Shown here: piece by piece, positions 55,101-64,000 of the stretch
How the letters are laid out: every line of letters starts with the position of its first letter
How positions within the stretch are numbered: position 1 is the stretch's first letter
From: Tetranychus cinnabarinus
Lineage: Eukaryota > Arthropoda > Arachnida > Trombidiformes > Tetranychidae
Assembly: GCA_022266195.1 (NCBI GenBank)
Contig: WHVY01000011.1
Span: 1 to 64,000, forward strand
Length of the DNA stretch: 64,000 nt
Direction: 5' to 3'
Notes under the pieces: generated by a model
Databases searched by the model: none
Seen by the model: only the letters and a program-made list of their open reading frames with translations
Told to the model about the DNA's origin: nothing
Made by a program: the position numbers and the translations under genes

Positions 55101-58100
55101 GAAACATTTACATTGAAATAACATTGACGATCCCAATGAGACATTTACATTGAAATAACATTGACGATCCCAATATGACATTTATATTGAAATAACATTG
55201 AACATCCTAATGAGCCATTTACATTGAAATAACATTGACGATCCCAATGAGACATTTACATTGAAATAACATTGACGATCCCAATGAGACATTTACATTG
55301 AAATAACATTGACGATCCCAATGAGACATTTACATTGAAATAACATTGACGATCCCAATGAGACATTTACACCGCCCTACTTAGAAACATTAAAATCGAA
55401 ATAACATTGACGATCCCAATGAGACATTTACATTGAAATATTATTGACGATCCCAATGAGACATTTACATTGCAATACCATTGGCAAGGCCAATGAGACA
55501 TTTACACCGCCCTACTCAGAAACATTAAAATCGAAATCACATTGACGATCCCAATGAGACATTTACATTGAAATAACATTGACGATCCCAGTGAGACATT
55601 TACATACAAATAACATTCACGATCCCTACGCAGAAACATTTACATTGGAATAACATTGACGATCTCTATGAAACATTTACATTGAAATAACATTGACGAT
55701 CCCAATATGACATTTATATTGAAATAACATTGAACATCCTAATGAGCCATTTACATTGAAATAACATTGACGATCCCAATGAGACATTTACATTGAAATA
55801 ACATTGACGATCCCAATGAGACATTTACATTGAAATAACATAGTCGATACCAATGAGATATTTACATTGAAATAAAATTGACGATCCCAATGAGACATTT
55901 ACATTGATATAACATTGACGATTGCAATGAGACATTTACATTGAAATAACATTGACGATCCCAGTGAGACATTTACATTGATATAACATTGACGATCCCA
56001 ATGAGACATTTAAATTGAAATAACATTGACCATCCTAATGAGCCATTTACATTGAAATAACATTGACGATCCCAATGAGACATTTACATTGAAATAACAT
56101 TGACGATCCCAATGAGACATTTACATTGAAATAACATTGTCGATACCACTGAGATATTTACATTGAAATAACATTGACGATCCCAATGAGACATTTACAT
56201 TGAAATAACATTGACGATCCCAATGAGACATTTACATACAAATAACATTCACGATCCCTACGCAGAAACATTTACATTGGAATAACATTGACGATCCTTA
56301 TGAAGCATTTACATTGAAATAACATTGACGATCCCAATGAGACATTTACATTGAAATAACATTGACGATCCCAATGAGACATTTACACCGCCCTACTTAG
56401 AAACATTAAAATCGAAATAACATTGGCGATCTCAATGAGACATTAACATTGAAATATTATTGACGATCCCTATGAGACATTAACATTGAAATATTATTGA
56501 CGATCCCAATGAGACATTTACATTGCAATACCATTGGCAAGGCCAATGAGACATTTACACCGCCCTACTCAGAAACATTAAAATCGAAATCACATTGACG
56601 ATCCCAATGAGACATTTACATTGAAATAACATTGACGATCCCAATGAGACATTTACATTGAAATAACATTGTCGATACCACTGAGATATTTGCATTGAAA
56701 TAACATTGACGATCCCAATGAGACATTTACATTGAAATAACATTGACGATCCCAATAAGACATTTACATACAAATAACATTCACGATCCCTACGCAGAAA
56801 CATTTACATTGGAATAACATTGACGATCCTTATGAAACATTTACATTGAAATAACATTGACGATCCCAATGAGACATTTACATTGAAATAACATTGACGA
56901 TCCCAATGAGCCATTTACATACAAATAACATTCACGATCCCTACGCAGAAACATTTACATTGGAATAACATTGACGATCCTTATGAAGCATTTACATTGA
57001 AATAACATTGACGATCCCAATGAGACATTTACATTGAAATAACATTGACGATCCCAATGAGACATTTACACCGCCCTACTTAGAAACATTAAAATCGAAA
57101 TAACATTGGCGATCTCAATGAGACATTAACATTGAAATAACATTGACGATCCCAATATGACATTTACATTGAAATAACATTGACGATCCCAATGAGACAT
57201 TTACATACAAATAACATTCACGATCCCTACGCAGAAACATTTACATTGGAATAACATTGACGATCCTTATGAAACATTTACATTGAAATAACATTGACGA
57301 TCCCAATGAGACATTTACATTGAAATAACATTGACGATCCCAATATGACATTTATATTGAAATAACATTGAACATCCTAATGAGCCATTTACATTGAAAT
57401 AACATTGACGATCCCAATGAGACATTTACATTGAAATAACATTGACGATCCCAATGAGACATTTACATTGAAATAACATTGACGATCCCAATGAGACATT
57501 TACATTGAAATAACATTGACGATCCTTATGAAGCATTTACATTGAAATAACATTGACGATCCCAATGAGACATTTACATTGAAATAACATTGACGATCCC
57601 AATGAGACATTTACACCGCCCTACTTAGAAACATTAAAATCGAAATAACATTGGCGATCTCAATGAGACATTAACATTGAAATATTATTGACGATCCCTA
57701 TGAGACATTAACATTGAAATATTATTGACGATCCCAATGAGACATTTACATTGCAATACCATTGGCAAGGCCAATGAGACATTTACACCGCCCTACTCAG
57801 AAACATTAAAATCGAAATCACATTGACGATCCCAATGAGACATTTACATTGAAATAACATTGACGATCCCAATGAGACATTTACATTGAAATAACATTGT
57901 CGATACCACTGAGATATTTGCATTGAAATAACATTGACGATCCCAATGAGACATTTACATTGAAATAACATTGACGATCCCAATAAGACATTTACATACA
58001 AATAACATTCACGATCCCTACGCAGAAACATTTACATTGGAATAACATTGACGATCCTTATGAAACATTTACATTGAAATAACATTGACGATCCCAATGA

Positions 58101-58950
58101 GACATTTACATTGAAATAACATTGACGATCCCAATGAGCCATTTACATACAAATAACATTCACGATCCCTACGCAGAAACATTTACATTGGAATAACATT
58201 GACGATCCTTATGAAGCATTTACATTGAAATAACATTGACGATCCCAATGAGACATTTACATTGAAATAACATTGACGATCCCAATGAGACATTTACACC
58301 GCCCTACTTAGAAACATTAAAATCGAAATAACATTGGCGATCTCAATGAGACATTAACATTGAAATAACATTGACGATCCCAATATGACATTTACATTGA
58401 AATAACATTGACGATCCCAATGAGACATTTACATACAAATAACATTCACGATCCCTACGCAGAAACATTTACATTGGAATAACATTGACGATCCTTATGA
58501 AACATTTACATTGAAATAACATTGACGATCCCAATGAGACATTTACATTGAAATAACATTGACGATCCCAATATGACATTTATATTGAAATAACATTGAA
58601 CATCCTAATGAGCCATTTACATTGAAATAACATTGACGATCCCAATGAGACATTTACATTGAAATAACATTGACGATCCCAATGAGACATTTACATTGAA
58701 ATAACATTGACGATCCCAATGAGACATTTACATTGAAATAACATTGACGATCCCAATGAGACATTTACACCGCCCTACTTAGAAACATTAAAATCGAAAT
58801 AACATTGACGATCCCAATGAGACATTTACATTGAAATATTATTGACGATCCCAATGAGACATTTACATTGCAATACCATTGGCAAGGCCAATGAGACATT
58901 TACACCGCCCTACTCAGAAACATTAAAATCGAAATCACATTGACGATCCC
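52160..58950. repeat. Tandem 3,398-bp higher-order repeat containing nested 1,228-bp repeats
   Basis: Markers at 52262 (GATCTCTATG) and 52441 (CATAGTCGATACC with following AAATAAAATTG) recur exactly 3,398 bp later, at 55660 and 55839. Within each copy a 1,228-bp unit is itself repeated (segment starts 53157 and 54385; 56555 and 57783). A fifth related segment at 59183 is offset by 1,400 bp. The copies look nearly identical by eye, so the duplication is recent. Confidence 0.8.
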
Positions 58951-61900
58951 AATGAGACATTTACATTGAAATAACATTGACGATCCCAATGAGACATTTA
59001 CATTGAAATAACATTGTCGATACCACTGAGATATTTGCATTGAAATAACATTGACGATCTCAATGAGACATTAACATTGAAATATTATTGACGATCCCTA
59101 TGAGACATTAACATTGAAATATTATTGACGATCCCAATGAGACATTTACATTGCAATACCATTGGCAAGGCCAATGAGACATTTACACCGCCCTACTCAG
59201 AAACATTAAAATCGAAATCACATTGACGATCCCAATGAGACATTTACATTGAAATAACATTGACGATCCCAATGAGACATTTACATTGAAATAACATTGT
59301 CGATACCACTGAGATATTTGCATTGAAATAACATTGACGATCCCAATGAGACATTCACATTGAAATAACATTGACGATCCCAATAAGACATTTACATACA
59401 AATAACATTCACGATCCCTACGCAGAAACATTTACATTGGAATAACATTGACGATCCTTATGAAACATTTACATTGAAATAACATTGACGATCCCAATGA
59501 GACATTTACATTGAAATAACATTGACGATCCCAATGAGCCATTTACATACAAATAACATTCACGATCCCTACGCAGAAACATTTACATTGGAATAACATT
59601 GACGATCCTTATGAAGCATTTACATTGAAATAACATTGACGATCCCAATGAGACATTTACATTGAAATAACATTGACGATCCCAATGAGACATTTACACC
59701 GCCCTACTTAGAAACATTAAAATCGAAATAACATTGGCGATCTCAATGAGACATTAACATTGAAATAACATTGACGATCCCAATATGACATTTACATTGA
59801 AATAACATTGACGATCCCAATGAGACATTTACATACAAATAACATTCACGATCCCTACGCAGAAACATTTACATTGGAATAACATTGACGATCCTTATGA
59901 AACATTTACATTGAAATAACATTGACGATCCCAATGAGACATTTACATTGAAATAACATTGACGATCCCAATATGACATTTATATTGAAATAACATTGAA
60001 CATCCTAATGAGCCATTTACATTGAAATAACATTGACGATCCCAATGAGACATTTACATTGAAATAACATTGACGATCCCAATGAGACATTTACATTGAA
60101 ATAACATTGACGATCCCAATGAGACATTTACATTGAAATAACATTGACGATCCCAATGAGACATTTACACCGCCCTACTTAGAAACATTAAAATCGAAAT
60201 AACATTGACGATCCCAATGAGACATTTACATTGAAATAACATTGACGATCCCAATGAGACATTTACATTGAAATAACATTGACGATCCCAATGAGACATT
60301 TACATTGAAATAGCATTGACGATCCCAATGAGACATTTACATTGAAATAACATTGACGATTGCAATGAGACATTGACATTGAAATAACATAGTCGATACC
60401 AATGAGATATTTACATTGAAATAACATTGACGATCCCAATGAGACATTGACATTGATATAACATTGACGATTGCAATGAGAAATTTACATTGAAATAACA
60501 TTGACGATCCCAATATGACATTTATATTGAAATAACATTGAACATCCTAATGAGCCATTTACATTGAAATAACATTGACGATCCCAATGAGACATTTACA
60601 TTGAAATAACATTGACGATCCCAATGAGACATTTACATTGAAATAACATTGACGATCCCAATGAGACATTTACATTGAAATAACATTGACGATCCCAATG
60701 AGACATTTACACCGCCCTACTTAGAAACATTAAAATCGAAATAACATTGGCGATCTCAATGAGACATTAACATTGAAATAACATTGACGATCCCTATGAG
60801 ACATTAACATTGAAATATTATTGACGATCCCAATGAGACATTTACATTGCAATACCATTGGCAAGGCCAATGAGACATTTACACCGCCCTACTCAGAAAC
60901 ATTAAAACCGAAATCACATTGACGATCCCAATGAGACATTTACATTGAAATAACATTGACGATCCCAATGAGACATTTACATTGAAATAACATTGTCGAT
61001 CCCAATGAGACATTTACATTGAAATAACATTGACGATCCCAATGAGCCATTTACATACAAATAACATTCACGATCCCTACGCAGTAACATTTACATTGGA
61101 ATAACATTGACGATCCTTATGTAGCATTTACGTTGAAATAACATTGACGATCCCAATGAGACATTTACATTGAAATAACATTGACGATCCCAATGAGACA
61201 TTTACACCGCCCTACTTAGAAACATTAAAATCGAAATAACATTGGCGATCTCAATGAGACATTAACATTGAAATAACATTGACGATCCCAATATGACATT
61301 TACATTGAAATAACATTGACGATCCCAATGAGACATTTACATACAAATAACATTCACGATCCCTACGCAGAAACATTTACATTGGAATAACATTGACGAT
61401 CCTTATGAAACATTTACATTGAAATAACATTGACGATCCCAATGAGACATTTACATTGAAATAACATTGACGATCCCAATATGACATTTATATTGAAATA
61501 ACATTGAACATCCTAATGAGCCATTTACATTGAAATAACATTGACGATCCCAATCTGACATTTACATTGAAATAACATTGACGATCCCAATGAGACATTT
61601 ACATTGAAATAACATTGACGATCCCAATGAGACATTTACATTGAAATAACATTGACGATCCCAATGAGACATTTACACCGCCCTACTTAGAAACATTAAA
61701 ATCGAAATAACATTGACGATCCCAATGAGACATTTACATTGAAATAACATTGACGATCCCAATGAGACATTTACATTGAAATAACATTGACGATCCCAAT
61801 GAGACATTTACATTGAAATAGCATTGACGATCCCAATGAGACATTTACATTGAAATAACATTGACGATTGCAATGAGACATTTACATTGAAATAACATTG

Positions 61901-64000
61901 ACGATCCCAATATGACATTTATATTGAAATAACATTGAACATCCTAATGAGCCATTTACATTGAAATAACATTGACGATCCCAATGAGACATTTACATTG
62001 AAATAACATTGACGATCCCAATGAGACATTTACATTGAAATAACATTGACGATCCCAATGAGACATTTACATTGAAATAACATTGACGATCCCAATGAGA
62101 CATTTACACCGCCCTACTTAGAAACATTAAAATCGAAATAACATTGGCGATCTCAATGAGACATTAACATTGAAATATTATTGACGATCCCTATGAGACA
62201 TTAACATTGAAATATTATTGACGATCCCAATGAGACATTTACATTGCAATACCATTGGCAAGGCCAATTAGACATTTACACCGCCCTACTCAGAAACATT
62301 AAAATCGAAATCACATTGACGATCCCAATGAGACATTTACATTGAAATAACATTGACGATCCCAATGAGACATTTACATTGAAATAACATTGTCGATACC
62401 ACTGAGATATTTACATTGAAATAACATTGACGATCCCAATGAGACATTTACATTGAAATAACATTGACGATCCCAATAAGACATTTACATACAAATAACA
62501 TTCACGATCCCTACGCAGAAACATTTACATTGGAATAACATTGACGATCCTTATGAAACATTTACATTGAAATAACATTGACGATCCCAATGAGACATTT
62601 ACATTGAAATAACATTGACGATCCCAATGAGCCATTTACATACAAATAACATTCACGATCCCTACGCAGAAACATTTACATTGGAATAACATTGACGATC
62701 CTTATGAAGCATTTACATTGAAATAACATTGACGATCCCAATGAGACATTTACATTGAAATAACATTGACGATCCCAATGAGACATTTACACCGCCCTAC
62801 TTAGAAACATTAAAATCGAAATAACATTGGCGATCTCAATGAGACATTAACATTGAAATAACATTGACGATCCCAATATGACATTTACATTGAAATAACA
62901 TTGACGATCCCAATGAGACATTTACATACAAATAACATTCACGATCCCTACGCAGAAACATTTACATTGGAATAACATTGACGATCCTTATGAAACATTT
63001 ACATTGAAATAACATTGACGATCCCAATGAGACATTTACATTGAAATAACATTGACGATCCCAATATGACATTTATATTGAAATAACATTGAACATCCTA
63101 ATGAGCCATTTACATTGAAATAACATTGACGATCCCAATGAGACATTTACATTGAAATAACATTGACGATCCCAATGAGACATTTACATTGAAATAACAT
63201 TGACGATCCCAATGAGACATTTACATTGAAATAACATTGACGATCCCAATGAGACATTTACACCGCCCTACTTAGAAACATTAAAATCGAAATAACATTG
63301 ACGATCCCAATGAGACATTTACATTGAAATAACATTGACGATCCCAATGAGACATTTACATTGAAATAACATTGACGATCCCAATGAGACATTTACATTG
63401 AAATAGAATTGACGATCCCAATGAGACATTTACATTGAAATAACATTGACGATCCCAATGAGACATTTACATTGAAATAACATTGTCGATACCACTGAGA
63501 TATTTACATTGAAATAACATTGACGATCCCAATGAGACATTTACATTGAAATAACATTGACGATCCCAATGAGACATTTACATACAAATAACATTCACGA
63601 TCCCTACGCAGAAACATTTACATTGGAATAACATTGACGATCCTTATGAAACATTTACATTGAAATAACATTGACGATCCCAATGAGACATTGACATTGA
63701 AATAACATAGTCGATACCAATGAGATATTTACATTGAAATAACATTGACGATCCCAATGAGACATTGACATTGATATAACATTGACGATTGCAATGAGAC
63801 ATTTACATTGAAATAACATTGACGATCCCAATATGACATTTATATTGAAATAACATTGACGATCCCAATGAGACATTTACATTGAAATAACATTGTCGAT
63901 ACCACTGAGATATTTACATTGAAATAACATTGACGATCCCAATGAGACATTTACATTGAAATAACATTGACGATCCCAATGAGACATTTACATACAAATA

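Larger units (their letters stand above)
25641..64000. repeat. 37-bp satellite array, third block (CCGCCCTACTTAG variants), runs off the window
   Basis: From about 25641 the divergent marker monomer mostly reads CCGCCCTACTTAGAAAC followed by TGGCGATCTC, alternating with older CTCAG copies. The rest mixes all variants of the second block. No gene, transposon or non-satellite insertion is seen in these 38 kb. Minus-strand frames of 73-82 codons arise only from the repeat. The array continues past 64000. Confidence 0.95.

Noticed and set aside
9778..63876. Many minus-strand ORFs of 73-82 codons with a 37-residue repeating peptide (MSHWDRQCYFN and similar)
   Set aside because: They are a by-product of the 37-bp satellite: the length is 1 modulo 3, so a stop occurs every 111 bp, and loss of one stop by a point variant yields a 222-bp frame. 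No codon-level conservation or start context supports coding.
9261..64000. CRISPR-like array
   Set aside because: Repeats are contiguous 37-bp monomers without unique spacers, next to eukaryotic telomere repeat. It is a satellite.

Overview
The window reads as one chromosome end of an arthropod. It opens with a perfect AACCT array, the C-rich strand of the (TTAGG)n telomere typical of insects and other arthropods. Further support comes from AATAAA-type polyadenylation signals, ATG starts in Kozak-like contexts and an insect-type DD41D Tc1/mariner element. No bacterial gene organisation is visible and no species can be named from the sequence.

Layout from terminus inward: (i) 1-93, terminal telomere repeat; (ii) 94-9095, a subtelomeric stretch with five related open reading frames, all on the + strand, so transcription runs from the terminus toward the centromere; (iii) 9096-9260, a second perfect telomere array of 33 units, now internal; (iv) 9261-64000, a tandem array of a 37-bp satellite (about 54.7 kb, running off the window), interrupted once by a complete 1,456-bp DD41D Tc1/mariner transposon at 23229-24684.

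The five subtelomeric reading frames share a C-terminal C2H2-type zinc finger, C-X4-C-X12-H-X4-H, followed by a short helical, charged tail. Two look intact (1180-2550, 456 aa; 5805-7457, 550 aa). Two are 5'-truncated, and their open frames begin at the junction with telomere repeat: 94-411 against the present terminal array, and 3487-3909 against a 13-bp internal telomere vestige. The fifth (4496-5004) carries a -1 frameshift inside the finger. No reverse transcriptase, endonuclease or transposase was found with them.

My working interpretation is a stack of telomere-associated, Gag-like-only units laid down onto, eroded from and re-capped by TTAGG repeats. This resembles Drosophila HeT-A in orientation (3' end toward the centromere, 5' end eroded), single-ORF content and a long structured 3' region, but here it coexists with telomerase-type repeats. 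A diverged subtelomeric host gene family is the main alternative.

The satellite is organised in nested higher-order repeats and falls into sequence blocks that change with distance from the telomere. Its boundary with the internal telomere lies in a CCTACTCAG motif also found in internal variant monomers.
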